DNA of 64,000 nt from Streptomyces platensis (GCF_008704855.1 NZ_CP023691.1:2294001-2358000), one strand, 5' to 3'; numbered from the stretch's first letter, positions 1 to 9,030 are shown. Translations and numbers: made by a program. The notes: a model not told the origin generated them from the letters alone.

Positions 1-2246
1 GCCGTGAACAGGTAGTTGGAGAGGGCGGCCGCGCCGTCGGTGGTGAACAGGGCGTCCCAGGCGGCCTGTTTGGCGGCCGGGTCGGGGAGCGCGGCATGGC
101 AGCGGGCGGCGCCCTCGCGGCCGGTGGCGCTGGGGTCGCGGGCGAGTTCGGCGTCGATGGCGTCCGGGGTGGTGGCGCCGAGGGTGGCGAGCCGGCCGAG
201 GATGCGCCAGCGCAGTTCGGGGTCGAGGCGGGGGCCGCCGGGGACACTGCCGTCGTCGAGCCAGTCCTGGATGCCCGCGGGGGTGGTGGCGCTGTCGATG
301 AAGGCGCGTACGGCGGTGAGCCGCAGTCCTGCTTCGGTGCCGTGTTCAGGGCCCTCGGTGCGGCGGAGTATGTCGCGGCTGAGGGCGGTGAGGGTGGTGA
401 GGGCACCGTGGCGTTCGGAGTGGGGGAGGTAGTGGTCGGCGATCTGGGTGCGGGCGAAGGCGAGGACGCCCTGGACGAGGGCGAGATCGGTCTCGTGCGG
501 GAGGTGGGCGCGGGCGGCGTCCAGGTAGGCGGTGGGGGCGAGTTCGCCGTCGCGGACCATGTCGCGGGCGGCGTTCCACACGACGGCGCGGGTCAGCGGG
601 TCGGGGAGGCCGGACAGGGCGCCGAGGACGGTGTCCCAGGAGACGGGGTCGAGGCGGACCTTGGCGTAGGTGAGGTCCTGGTCGTTGAGGAGGAGCAGGG
701 CGGGGCGGCCGCCGGTGCCCGTGAGGGAGCCGTCGTCGGGCACGTCCCAGGACAGCGGCTCGCGCGGGACGAGGCGGCCCGTGGCGGCGCGGTCGTGGTC
801 GTAGAGCCCGATGGTGAGCCGGTGCGGGCGGGTGCCGTCCCCGCTTCCGGTCTGCTCGACGGACACGCTCCAGCTGCCGTCCGCGGCCTCCTGCACGATC
901 GGCGTGAGGGTGTCGACTCCGGTCGTACGCAGCCAGCGCGCGGCCCAGGCGTGCACATCGCGGTCGGTGGCGCGGGCCAGGGAGTCGAGGAAGTCGGCGA
1001 GGGTGGCGTTGCCGAAGCGGTGCCGGGCGAAGTGCTCGTTGATGCCGGTGAGGAAGTCCTTCTCCCCCATCCAGGCGACGAGTTGGCGCAGTGCGGAGGC
1101 GCCCTTGGCGTACGAGATGCCGTCGAAGTTCAGCAGCGCGGAGGCGGTGTCGGGGACGTCCTCGGGGGTGGGGGCGACGGGGTGGGTGGACGGCCGCTGG
1201 TCGGCGTCGTAGCCCCAGCCCTTGCGGGCGACGGCGAAGTCGGTCCAGGTGTCGGTGAAGCGGGTGGCCTCGGCCAGCACCTGGTAGCCCATGTATTCGG
1301 CGAAGGACTCGTTCAGCCAGATGTCGTCCCACCACTGGAGCGTCACCAGATCGCCGAACCACATATGGGCCATCTCGTGGGCGATCACGACGCCGCGGGT
1401 CTGGCGTTCGGTGTCGGTGACGGCGGAGCGGTAGACGAACTCGTCGCGGAAGGTGACCAGTCCGGGGTTCTCCATGGCGCCGGCGTTGAACTCGGGGACG
1501 AAGGCCTGGTCGTAGGAGTCGAAGGGGTACGGCTCCTCGAAGATCTCGTGGTAGCGGTCGAAGCAGCGGCGGGTGAGGTCGAGGATCTCCTCGGCGTCCG
1601 CGTCCAGGTGGGGCGCGAGCGAGCGGCGGCAGTGGATGCCGAAGGGCAGTCCGGCGTGCTCGGTGCGGACCGAGTGCCAGGGGCCGGCGGCGACGGCGAC
1701 CAGGTAGGTCGAGATGAGGGGCGTCGCAGCTGCCTCCCAGCGGCCCTCCCCCAGGTGCTCGGTGCGGCCGTTGGCGAGTACGGTCCAGTCCTCCGGGGCC
1801 TGGACGGCGAGCGCGAAGACGGCCTTGAGATCGGGCTGGTCGAAGGCGGCGAAGACGCGCTGGACGTCCTCCATGAACAGCTGGGTGTAGACGTAGCTCT
1901 CGTCGTCGGCCGGGTCGGTGAAGCGGTGCATGCCCTCGCCGGTGCGGGAGTAGTCCATGGTGGCGTCCAGCCGCAGCTCGTGGGCGCCGGGGGCCAGGCC
2001 GGTCAGCGGGAGGCGGTTGTCGTCGAGGGCCGCGGGGTCGAGCGGGCGGCCGTCGAGGGTGACGGCGTGCAGCTCGGCGGGCTTGAGCTCGACGAAGGTG
2101 TCGCCGCCGGTGCGCGCGGTGAAGTGGATGACCGTCCGGGAGCCGAACCGCTCCGTGCCTAGGGTGAGGTCGAGGGCGACCTCATAGCGGTGAACGTCGA
2201 TGAGTCGGGCTCGGGTCTGCGCCTCGTCGCGCGTCAGTTGGGGCAT
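1..2246 (-). CDS. pepN: Aminopeptidase N (M1 zinc metallopeptidase), C-terminus cut by window edge
   Basis: Removes N-terminal residues from peptides in the cytoplasm. About 748 codons are present and the frame stays open to base 1, so roughly the last 100 residues of a normal ~850-residue protein lie outside the window. The exopeptidase motif GAMEN is at about residues 256-260, and the zinc site HEMAH, followed by MW, is at residues 290-294 (bases 1365-1379). Both have the order and spacing of family M1. The start is taken as the ATG at 2246 (MPQLTRDEAQTRARL); an in-frame ATG at 2255 is equally possible, and neither has a convincing ribosome site. Upstream lies a repeat-filled spacer. The identification is secure; only the start is uncertain. 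Confidence 0.95.
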   Translation of the reverse strand, partial: MPQLTRDEAQTRARLIDVHRYEVALDLTLGTERFGSRTVIHFTARTGGDTFVELKPAELHAVTLDGRPLDPAALDDNRLPLTGLAPGAHELRLDATMDYSRTGEGMHRFTDPADDESYVYTQLFMEDVQRVFAAFDQPDLKAVFALAVQAPEDWTVLANGRTEHLGEGRWEAAATPLISTYLVAVAAGPWHSVRTEHAGLPFGIHCRRSLAPHLDADAEEILDLTRRCFDRYHEIFEEPYPFDSYDQAFVPEFNAGAMENPGLVTFRDEFVYRSAVTDTERQTRGVVIAHEMAHMWFGDLVTLQWWDDIWLNESFAEYMGYQVLAEATRFTDTWTDFAVARKGWGYDADQRPSTHPVAPTPEDVPDTASALLNFDGISYAKGASALRQLVAWMGEKDFLTGINEHFARHRFGNATLADFLDSLARATDRDVHAWAARWLRTTGVDTLTPIVQEAADGSWSVSVEQTGSGDGTRPHRLTIGLYDHDRAATGRLVPREPLSWDVPDDGSLTGTGGRPALLLLNDQDLTYAKVRLDPVSWDTVLGALSGLPDPLTRAVVWNAARDMVRDGELAPTAYLDAARAHLPHETDLALVQGVLAFARTQIADHYLPHSERHGALTTLTALSRDILRRTEGPEHGTEAGLRLTAVRAFIDSATTPAGIQDWLDDGSVPGGPRLDPELRWRILGRLATLGATTPDAIDAELARDPSATGREGAARCHAALPDPAAKQAAWDALFTTDGAAALSNYLFT

Positions 2247-2300
2247 GGGGCCCATGCTGCCGTACGGCCTGCGGCCGGGGGTGTGTGTTTTTTGTCTGCG

Positions 2301-2340
2301 GGTTTGTTGTGGCTGGGCGCGCAGTTCCTCGCGCCCCTGT
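2301..2340. repeat. Short hairpin-forming intergenic repeat of Streptomyces type
   Basis: The core at 2315-2336 is a perfect 7-bp stem (GGGCGCG / CGCGCCC) around an 8-base loop CAGTTCCT, preceded by GTTTGTTGTGGCT. I recall near-identical GCGCAGTTCC(C/T)CGCGCCCCT sequences scattered through Streptomyces intergenic regions, but I could not search here. It lies in the first part of the untranslated spacer upstream of pepN. It could act as a terminator or simply be a dispersed repeat. Confidence 0.5.
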
Positions 2341-2417
2341 GGGGGTGGCCGTGGCGTTTTTGCTGCGGCGGCGTTGTGGCTGGCGCCGTTGCGGGTTACG
2401 TGGTTGCCGCGGGGGCC

Positions 2418-2526
2418 GGAGGGGACGCACCGGGACCCGTCCTCGGCGCGGGCGACGCGGCTACGTGCGATTGAGCACCCCGGTGTTTGCTCCGGTCCTG
2501 CGGGCGGGCCCCGGTACATCCCCTCC
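2418..2526. repeat. Palindrome-ended ~110-bp repeat, copy A
   Basis: This 109-bp unit begins with GGAGGGGACGCACCGGGACCC and ends with its inverse: the reverse complement of 2506-2526 agrees at 18 of 21 positions. A second copy lies in the opposite orientation at 2686-2795. The interior CGTCCTCGGCGCGGGCGACG and the block TCCTGCGGGCGG are shared by both. It has no credible coding capacity. The 618-bp interval from pepN to the AraC gene (2256-2873) is occupied largely by this pair, the 159-bp sequence between them and the hairpin repeat at 2301. Confidence 0.7.
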
Positions 2527-2685
2527 GACCGTCCAACGTTGCCGACTGCCGGACGGTGGCACCGTCCGTCACCACCCAGCTCGGCCCGCGCCCAACCTGC
2601 GGGGACCAGATGCCTGCCAAGAGGTCCTGCTGCCTTGCCGTAACGGTCATCGGTACGGCGGGACAGCCGCGCAAGGACAGTGGTC

Positions 2686-2795
2686 GGAGGGGATGTCCGG
2701 TGAGCCGCCCGCAGGACCCGGAGCGGACAACGGGGCTTAGAACCTCTGGGACCCGCGTCGCCCGCGCCGAGGACGGGTTACCGGGCGTCCCCTCC
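2686..2795. repeat. Palindrome-ended ~110-bp repeat, copy B (inverted)
   Basis: Reverse-complement copy of the unit at 2418-2526. Its own ends are inverted repeats (GGAGGGGATGTCCGGTGAGCC against the reverse complement of 2775-2795, 17 of 21). The two units bracket a 159-bp spacer containing a 7-bp-stem hairpin (GGACGGT/ACCGTCC at 2551-2567). The structure resembles a MITE or paired REP-like element. No transposase gene is nearby. Confidence 0.7.
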
Positions 2796-2873
2796 GACCC
2801 CACCACCCACACGCCATGGGCGCACCGGCCCAGCCCACGGCAAACCCGCACCGGCCCAAGCCACTGCGCAGCT

Positions 2874-3761
2874 TCAACCGCTCCAGCCGCTGACCAAGGG
2901 GGGATCGTTCGGGTCGGGAATCTCCGTGGACCAGCCGCCGGGGACGTTGTGGACCTGGCGGTCGCGGAAGCGGATGGGGGCGGTGCCTACGCGGCGGGTG
3001 AAGAGGCGGCTGAAGTAGGCGGGGTCGTCGTAGCCGACGCGGCGGGCGACTGCGGATACCGGGAGTTCGGTGCCTACCAGGAGTTCCTTGGCGCGGCCCA
3101 GGCGTATGCCGAGGAGGTAGTCCTTCGGGCTGCAGCCGGCGCCGCGGCGGACGGCGGTGCGGAGTTCGGCGGGGGTCATACCGTGCCGGGCGGCGTGTTC
3201 GGCGACCGAGAGGGGGAGGAAGGCGTCGCGGGCCAGGGCCTGGAGGACGGGGTCGCCGTCGGCGTCGGTGTCGGCGCGGGCGCGGCGCAGGGCGACCAGG
3301 AGTTCGTGGACGGCGGCGGAGGTCTCGACTTCGAGCAGGGGGTTGCCGCGGCGTGCGGCGCGTGCGATGCGCCCGACCGCGGCCCGCGCGGGTCCGGTGT
3401 CCGCGAGCGGTACGACGGGCCGGTCCGGCTCGATGTAGCCGAGTTCGGTGTAGGTGGCGGCGGCGGGGCCGGTGAAGTCGACGAAGCTTTCGTCCCAGCC
3501 GGTCTCGGGGTCGGCCCCGTAGTGGTGCACCACGCCCGGCGTGATCCACAGCAGGGCGGGGGCGGTGACCGGGTGGCGGCGGCCGTCGGGGGTGGTGCTC
3601 CAGCCGCGGCCGGCGCTGATGACGATGGCGACGTGATGGTCGAGGGTGCGCGGGCCGACCGTGGGCAGGGCGCCGTGCTGGAGGCCGACGCCCAGGCACA
3701 CCAGGCCGAGCCGGTGGTGGACCGGGTTCGGCGTGAAGTAGCGCATCCAGGTGTGGTACAC
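2874..3761 (-). CDS. AraC-family transcriptional regulator
   Basis: A 295-residue DNA-binding regulator with an N-terminal cupin-like sensing domain (about residues 15-165, with the typical PALLWITPGVVHHY stretch) and a C-terminal double helix-turn-helix (about 185-275) ending in the AraC signature, with VGYDDPAYFSRLF followed by GTAPIRFR. The GTG at 3761 is chosen because GGGAGG lies six bases upstream; the internal ATG at 3746 has no ribosome site. It is divergent from the GH35 beta-galactosidase gene across a 204-bp gap, so it probably controls that gene and perhaps the GH101 gene in response to a sugar. Family assignment is firm; the ligand is unknown. Confidence 0.93.
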   Translation of the reverse strand: MYHTWMRYFTPNPVHHRLGLVCLGVGLQHGALPTVGPRTLDHHVAIVISAGRGWSTTPDGRRHPVTAPALLWITPGVVHHYGADPETGWDESFVDFTGPAAATYTELGYIEPDRPVVPLADTGPARAAVGRIARAARRGNPLLEVETSAAVHELLVALRRARADTDADGDPVLQALARDAFLPLSVAEHAARHGMTPAELRTAVRRGAGCSPKDYLLGIRLGRAKELLVGTELPVSAVARRVGYDDPAYFSRLFTRRVGTAPIRFRDRQVHNVPGGWSTEIPDPNDPPLVSGWSG

Positions 3762-3965
3762 GCCCGGCCTCCCGTCGCTCCGTATCTCTCCGTGCCGCTC
3801 CGTCGAACCGTCCAAGCAGGGTCGATCTTTGTCCATGGACCGGCACACCGCCAGAGGGCGAGGGTGACCGATGACGTATCGGTGACCGTGCCCGCCCGGC
3901 CCGCCGGCGCCCAGGCGGCCACGGCGCGGTGGCGGCGGCGCGGGACGACACAGGGGCGGGGCGGC
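3762..3965. promoter_or_regulatory. Divergent regulatory region, araC-type gene / GH35
   Basis: This 204-bp gap separates the start codons of the regulator and the beta-galactosidase. A perfect 10-bp palindrome GTCCATGGAC lies at 3831-3840, preceded by TTT, and is a possible regulator half-site or operator. No clear -35/-10 pair could be assigned by eye. Confidence 0.45.
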
Positions 3966-5753
3966 GTGGCGCGTTTTGCGGTGGGCGAGCGGGACTTCAC
4001 GGTGGACGGGCGGCCGGTGCGGCTGCTGTCCGGTGCGCTGCACTACTTCCGGGTGCACGAGGCGCAGTGGGGCCACCGGCTGGCGATGCTCCGGGCGATG
4101 GGCCTGAACTGCGTGGAGACATATGTGCCGTGGAATCTGCACGAGCCGCGGCCCGGGGAGTTCCGGGACCCGGAGGCGCTGGGACGGTTCCTGGACGCGG
4201 TGCGGGCGGCGGGGCTGTGGGCGATCGTCCGCCCGGGGCCGTACATCTGCGCGGAGTGGGAGAACGGCGGGCTGCCGGAGTGGCTGACCGGGCCGCTGGG
4301 GCGGCGGGTGCGGACCCGGGACGCGGAGTATCTGCGGGCCGTGGACGCGTGGTTCGGGCGGCTGCTGCCGCAGGTCGTGGCGCGTCAGTGTGACAGCGGC
4401 GGGCCGGTGATCCTGGTGCAGGCGGAGAACGAGTACGGCTCGTACGGGAGCGATGCCGGCTATCTGGCGTGGCTCGTGGAGCGGCTGCGGGCGCTGGGGG
4501 TGCGGGTGTCGCTCTGCACGTCGGACGGGCCGGAGGACCACATGCTGAGCGGCGGTGCGGTGCCCGGCGTCCTGGCCACCGTCAACTTCGGCTCCGGGGC
4601 CCGGGAGGCGTTCGCGGCGCTGCGCCGCCATCGGGCGGACGGGCCGCTGATGTGTATGGAGTTCTGGTGCGGCTGGTTCACGCACTGGGGGCGCGGCGAG
4701 GAGCCGCGCGCCGCGGAGGACGCGGCGGCGGCGCTGCGGGAGATCCTGGAGTGCGGCGCCTCGGTCAATGTCTATATGGCGCACGGCGGGACGAGCTTCG
4801 GCGGCTGGGCGGGCGCGAACCGCGCGGGTGCGTTGCAGGACGGGGAGCTGCGGTCGACGGTCACCTCGTACGACTACCAGGCGCCGGTCGATGAACGCGG
4901 GCGGCCGACCGAGAAGTTCTGGCGGTTCCGGGAGGTGCTCGCCGAGTACGCGGACGGGCCGCTGCCCCCGGTGCCGGAGCCGCTGCCCGTACTGGCGGCG
5001 CCGGTGCGTGCGGTGGTCGGGGAGTGGGCGCCGGCCGTGGAGGTGCTGGCGGCGCTCGGTGGTGCGGAGGTCGAGGCGGCCGGTCCGGCGACGTTCGAGG
5101 AGCTGGGGGTGGACCGGGGGCTGGTCCGCTATCAGGTGACGGTTCCGGGGCCGCGGGGGCGGTACCCGCTGCGGGTGCGCGGGCTGCGGGACCGGGCGGT
5201 GGTGTGCGTCGACGGGGAGCTGCGGGCCGTGGTGGACGGCGAGGACGCGGTGCTGGGTGCGGTGGCGGGGCCGGCGTCGGTGGAGCTGTGGGTGGCGTCG
5301 CTGGGGCGGGTCAACTACGGGCCGCGGCTGGCCGAGTCCAAGGGGATCGTGGGCGGGCTGCTGCACGAGCGGCAGTATCTGCACGGGGTGCGGTCGCGGG
5401 GGCTGCGGCTGGACGCGCTGGAGGAGGCGGGGGCGGCGGACCGGGTGCCGTTCCGGGCCGTGGAGGGGGCCGGTGGCGGTGCGGGGCTGTACCGGGGAAC
5501 GCTGACGGTGGCCGGGCGGCCCGGTGACGCGGATCTCGCGCTGCCGGGCTGGCGCCACGGGTTCGCCTGGATCAACGGGTTCTGCCTGGGCCGCTACCGG
5601 GCCGAGGGGCCGCAGCGCACGCTGTACGTGCCGGGTCCGGTGCTGCGCGAGGGCGACAACACGCTGCTGTTGTGGGAGTGGGAGGGCGCCCCGGCCCTGG
5701 TGGGAAGAGGGGCGGGGGCGCCCGGTCTGTATCCCTGCACGGCAGGGAGCTGA
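3966..5753 (+). CDS. Beta-galactosidase, glycoside hydrolase family 35
   Basis: Hydrolyses terminal beta-galactosides by a retaining mechanism. The 595-residue protein starts at a GTG (ARFAVGERDFTVDG), and its first ~330 residues form a GH35 TIM barrel with the family stretches LSGALHYFRV, YVPWNLHEP and RPGPYICAEWENGGLP. The expected acid/base is Glu156 in AENEYGSY and the nucleophile Glu232 in CMEFWCGW. Beta-sandwich domains follow. No signal peptide is visible, so it is probably cytoplasmic. The upstream reading frame is open for over 1 kb but crosses the AraC gene and repeats and is not coding. With the GH101 gene downstream, a role in using galactose-capped glycans is likely. Length and motifs fit the bacterial family. 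Confidence 0.95.
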   Translation: MARFAVGERDFTVDGRPVRLLSGALHYFRVHEAQWGHRLAMLRAMGLNCVETYVPWNLHEPRPGEFRDPEALGRFLDAVRAAGLWAIVRPGPYICAEWENGGLPEWLTGPLGRRVRTRDAEYLRAVDAWFGRLLPQVVARQCDSGGPVILVQAENEYGSYGSDAGYLAWLVERLRALGVRVSLCTSDGPEDHMLSGGAVPGVLATVNFGSGAREAFAALRRHRADGPLMCMEFWCGWFTHWGRGEEPRAAEDAAAALREILECGASVNVYMAHGGTSFGGWAGANRAGALQDGELRSTVTSYDYQAPVDERGRPTEKFWRFREVLAEYADGPLPPVPEPLPVLAAPVRAVVGEWAPAVEVLAALGGAEVEAAGPATFEELGVDRGLVRYQVTVPGPRGRYPLRVRGLRDRAVVCVDGELRAVVDGEDAVLGAVAGPASVELWVASLGRVNYGPRLAESKGIVGGLLHERQYLHGVRSRGLRLDALEEAGAADRVPFRAVEGAGGGAGLYRGTLTVAGRPGDADLALPGWRHGFAWINGFCLGRYRAEGPQRTLYVPGPVLREGDNTLLLWEWEGAPALVGRGAGAPGLYPCTAGS

Positions 5754-5757
5754 CGGC

Positions 5758-5792
5758 GGCCGTGGGGGCGCGCCGGCCCCGCCCCCACGGCC
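5758..5792. terminator. Bidirectional hairpin between convergent GH35 and GH101 genes
   Basis: A perfect 12-bp stem, GGCCGTGGGGGC / GCCCCCACGGCC, with an 11-base loop fills the 42-bp gap between two convergent stop codons. There is no U-tract, which is usual in Streptomyces. Confidence 0.8.
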
Positions 5793-5795
5793 CGG

Positions 5796-8700
5796 CTACA
5801 CCTCGCGCACCTCGAACGTGTCCAGGACGCACTCCGCCGTCCCGTCGTCGCCCACCTTGCGCAGTCCCACCCATGCCGTGCCGCTGTCCGGGGCGGTGAA
5901 CTCGTAGGTCCAGGTGGCCGGTTGGGTCGCCACCGGGAGCGGGCGGCGGCTCAGCTCGCGGGGCGCCGGTTCGTCGACGGCGGTGACCCAGGCGTACTGG
6001 CCGGCCTTCTCGTTCGCGTAGCGGAAGGTGACCCGGTAGCGGCGGCCGGGGACGAAGCGGACGGTGTGCGGGACGGTCCGGTAGACCAGCCCGGTGTTCT
6101 CGCCGCGTGACTTGAGCGAGGAGCCGCCGTCGATGACGTCGTCGATCGCCTTGCCGTTCCAGCCGCGCCGGGTGAACGGGGCGTGCCGCTGGGCGATATG
6201 GGTGCGCGGATCGGTGCTGCCGCCCGCGTCGCCCTTGACGAAGACGCCCCAGCCCTGGGGGACGTGCTCGAAGTCCTCGTAGGCCAGGGCACCCTTCTTG
6301 GTGGTGGGCCGGGCGGGCACGACGCGGACGTTGTCGAAACGGACCCGGGCCCGGCCGGCCGCCGCGGTCAGGGCGAGGGTGACCGGGCCGCCGCCCTCGG
6401 GGACGGTGAAGTGGGTGAACAGGCGCTGGAAGCGGGTGCCGGATTTGCGGTCCGCCGCCACGTAGTTGCCGGCGGTGGAGGTGTCCGTCCAGTTGGTGGC
6501 GGTGACACCGTCGGCGGTACGGACCTCCAGGCCGGCCCGGCGCCGCTCGCCCGCCTCGGCCCCGACCTCGATCTGGACGGAGGCGGCGTAGCTGCCGGGG
6601 GCGAGCCGGGCGAGCTTCTGGGCGACGGTGGCGGCGGCGCCCGCGCCGATGACCAGCTCGTAGTCGCCCGGCTTGCTGAGCTGTACGGAGGCCGGGCCGG
6701 TGGTCCGCCAGCCGTCCAGGGTGCCGGAGTGGAAGCCGGGGTCGGTGACGGGGGTGCCCTCGCCCCAGTGGGGGTCGCCCTGGGCGGGGGCCTTGGTGCG
6801 GTGGACGACATAGGCCACGCCGGGCCGGGCGGTGAGGGTGATCCTGCCGTCGCGGACGGGGATCCGGGTCTCCTCGGTGCGGCCCTGGTCGGTGAGCCGG
6901 TAGGCGTAGACGGCGCGAGTCGCCGACCAGCCCCGGGGAAGCGCCCAACTCGTGCTGCCGCCACGGGGGTTGTAGTGGTAGAGCTTGTCGGGGTCGGTGG
7001 CCCGGCGGGGTTCCCAGGGCAGCAGATAGGTGCCGCCGTCGTAGACGAGGCGGCCGTCGGTGGTGATCCGGCGGGTGCCTTCGGCATCGCTGACCGAGGT
7101 CCTGGTGGGGCCCTCGAAAGTGATCTCGTGCGCGCCCCAGGATGTGATCGGGTACGCCTGGAGGTATTTGGCGGGCAGCGCGTCGGTCCAGATGATCGTG
7201 TGGAACGCGTGCCAGTCGGTCTTGCCCACCCAGCCCTCGAAGTTGCCCATCCGGCCGCAGCCGAGCAACGTGGGCCACTTGTCGGCGAAGACGTCCTTCT
7301 GGTGGTGGTGCAGGAAGCGGATCAGCTGGGAGTTGATACCGCGTGAGGTGTCGGGGCCGTAGTCGGTCTCGTTCGCCCAGTGCGACCACAGGGCGGAGCG
7401 CTCCAGCCCGTGGCCCCATTCGGTGGTGATCTGCCAGCCCTGGTCGCGCAGATGGCGCTGGAGCCGGTCGGAGTTCCAGCCGGACTCGCGGAAGACGTCG
7501 AGGTAGAGGGTGTTCAGCGCGGGGTCGGTCTCCTCGCGCAGCTGGGCGAAGCGCCGGGCGATGTCGCCGGAGACCAGATCGCGGCGGGCGTCGATGCGGT
7601 ACGACTGGTCGAGCCAGTCCCACTGCTTGTCGTTCTTGTCGACGAGCTGCTCGGAGAAGGCGTGCGCGACGGGGTAGGACTCGGTGGCGTTGACGTGCAC
7701 CGCGAAGTCGCTGTTCCACTTCTTGCCGGCGCTGAGCAGGGCGTTGAGGTCGGCGAGGCCGCCGGCCCGCTCGTTGTAGTTGCCGCCGTAGTCGGGGTGG
7801 GCGGAGTCGTGGCCCTCCGACTGGTAGCCCTTGAGGAGGGTGAACTGCCGCAGCCCGTCGGTGGCCAGCGCGATGCGCTTGACGGTGTCGAGGGTGGCGA
7901 GAAAGGGGTTGGTGGCCTGGCTGGCGAAGTTGAAGGGGATGTGCGGGACGACCCGCAGATGCTGTTCTTCGGCGCCCAGCGGCCGCACCATGAGGTCGCG
8001 CAGCGCGATCGCGCCGTCCTGCCAGTCGGCGGTGCCGTCGCCGTTGCGGTCGCGGGTGACGATGACGGTCGCGTACGGCAGCGGGTCGGTGGCGAGGGGG
8101 GCACCGGACGGCTGGCCGGCCGCCCGGTGGGTCCACTGACCGCAGCCCAGCTGGGCCGTGACGAGGCCGTCGCCGTGTACGGTCTGCCGCCACAGCCGGC
8201 CGTTCTCCCAGGTGGTGGCGCCCGTGGGCCGGTCGTAGCAGGTGTTGGTGTCGAGGCCGGCGGCCAGTTGGCCGGTGGCGACGACGGCGTAGGCGCATCC
8301 GGTGGGGGTGGCCTCGGCGGGGGTGTCGTCGGTGACCCGTATCAGGGTGTCGCCGCTGGTGGCCTTGTCGAGGGCGATCCGGGCGGCGAGCAGGGTGGCG
8401 CCGGGCTGGTCGCTGCGGACGGCGAGCAGGGCGAGGCCGGGGATCTCCAGGGTGCCGATGCGCAGTGTCGGGGTGTCGGTGATGCCGGTGACCCGCCAGG
8501 TGGTCCGCCGGCCGTGGACGGCGATCTCGACGGTGATGCTGGTGCCGCCGTCGAAGCCGAGGGTGTAGGTGGCGCGGCCGGCGCGGGTGCGGTGGGTGAC
8601 CCGGGGGGTGTGGGCGGTGCCGTCGATCAGGACCCGGGTGACCGGGGTGTGCCCGCCGTGCAGCACGGCGCCGGTGCCGCGGTCGGTGTAGGAGACGATG

Positions 8701-8885
8701 CGCGGGAAGGCGGTGTCGACGCGGACCTCCAGCGCGTCGGACCGCAGCACCGCCTCCGCCGCGCGGGGCGCGGCCGTGGCGGGCTGCGCGGCGAGCGGGA
8801 GGGCGCCGACGGCCCCGGCGAGCGCGGTGGCGGCGACGACCTTTCGGCGGCTGGGCCCGGCCGGGGCTGCGGTCTGTTCGTTCAC
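5796..8885 (-). CDS. Endo-alpha-N-acetylgalactosaminidase, GH101, Tat-exported
   Basis: Family GH101 releases the disaccharide Gal-beta-1,3-GalNAc from serine/threonine O-glycans such as mucin. The 1029-residue protein starts at a GTG with GAAGGAGGA nine bases upstream. It opens with a twin-arginine signal (SRRKVV at residues 11-16, hydrophobic stretch, ATAAPRA cleavage region), so it is likely secreted folded. The catalytic barrel shows LLKGYQSEGHDSAHPDYGG, FAVHVNATESYP and SHWANETDYG. The likely nucleophile is Asp463 in LYLDVF and the acid/base Glu489 in TEWGHGLE; the spacing of 26 is shorter than in the characterised enzymes I remember. Carbohydrate-binding beta-sandwich regions fill the C-terminal third. 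An upstream ATG at 8912 lacks a ribosome site. Confidence 0.9.
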   Translation of the reverse strand: MNEQTAAPAGPSRRKVVAATALAGAVGALPLAAQPATAAPRAAEAVLRSDALEVRVDTAFPRIVSYTDRGTGAVLHGGHTPVTRVLIDGTAHTPRVTHRTRAGRATYTLGFDGGTSITVEIAVHGRRTTWRVTGITDTPTLRIGTLEIPGLALLAVRSDQPGATLLAARIALDKATSGDTLIRVTDDTPAEATPTGCAYAVVATGQLAAGLDTNTCYDRPTGATTWENGRLWRQTVHGDGLVTAQLGCGQWTHRAAGQPSGAPLATDPLPYATVIVTRDRNGDGTADWQDGAIALRDLMVRPLGAEEQHLRVVPHIPFNFASQATNPFLATLDTVKRIALATDGLRQFTLLKGYQSEGHDSAHPDYGGNYNERAGGLADLNALLSAGKKWNSDFAVHVNATESYPVAHAFSEQLVDKNDKQWDWLDQSYRIDARRDLVSGDIARRFAQLREETDPALNTLYLDVFRESGWNSDRLQRHLRDQGWQITTEWGHGLERSALWSHWANETDYGPDTSRGINSQLIRFLHHHQKDVFADKWPTLLGCGRMGNFEGWVGKTDWHAFHTIIWTDALPAKYLQAYPITSWGAHEITFEGPTRTSVSDAEGTRRITTDGRLVYDGGTYLLPWEPRRATDPDKLYHYNPRGGSTSWALPRGWSATRAVYAYRLTDQGRTEETRIPVRDGRITLTARPGVAYVVHRTKAPAQGDPHWGEGTPVTDPGFHSGTLDGWRTTGPASVQLSKPGDYELVIGAGAAATVAQKLARLAPGSYAASVQIEVGAEAGERRRAGLEVRTADGVTATNWTDTSTAGNYVAADRKSGTRFQRLFTHFTVPEGGGPVTLALTAAAGRARVRFDNVRVVPARPTTKKGALAYEDFEHVPQGWGVFVKGDAGGSTDPRTHIAQRHAPFTRRGWNGKAIDDVIDGGSSLKSRGENTGLVYRTVPHTVRFVPGRRYRVTFRYANEKAGQYAWVTAVDEPAPRELSRRPLPVATQPATWTYEFTAPDSGTAWVGLRKVGDDGTAECVLDTFEVREV

Positions 8886-9030
8886 GCGCGCGGTCCTCCT
8901 TCGTACCTGCACTGCCTCTCGGCGGACAGCGTGCTGCCGGTGCGGGCTGTGCGCCTATGGACAAAGGAGGGGCAGGTGTTGGACAGATGTGCGGCGGGCC
9001 GAGCGGTGGCGCCGCCCGCGGGGGGGCGGG

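Noticed and set aside
96..2162. 688-codon plus-strand open frame over pepN
   Set aside because: Shadow of pepN, which has GAMEN and HEMAH motifs in the minus frame.
2487..3965. Open frame extending the GH35 gene 1.5 kb upstream
   Set aside because: Runs through the palindromic repeats and antisense to the AraC gene; the GH35 family begins at the RFAVGERDFTVDG segment.
5572..8964. 1130-codon open frame opposite/offset to GH101
   Set aside because: Arg/Pro-rich out-of-frame translation; the GH101 frame carries a Tat signal, family motifs and a strong ribosome site.
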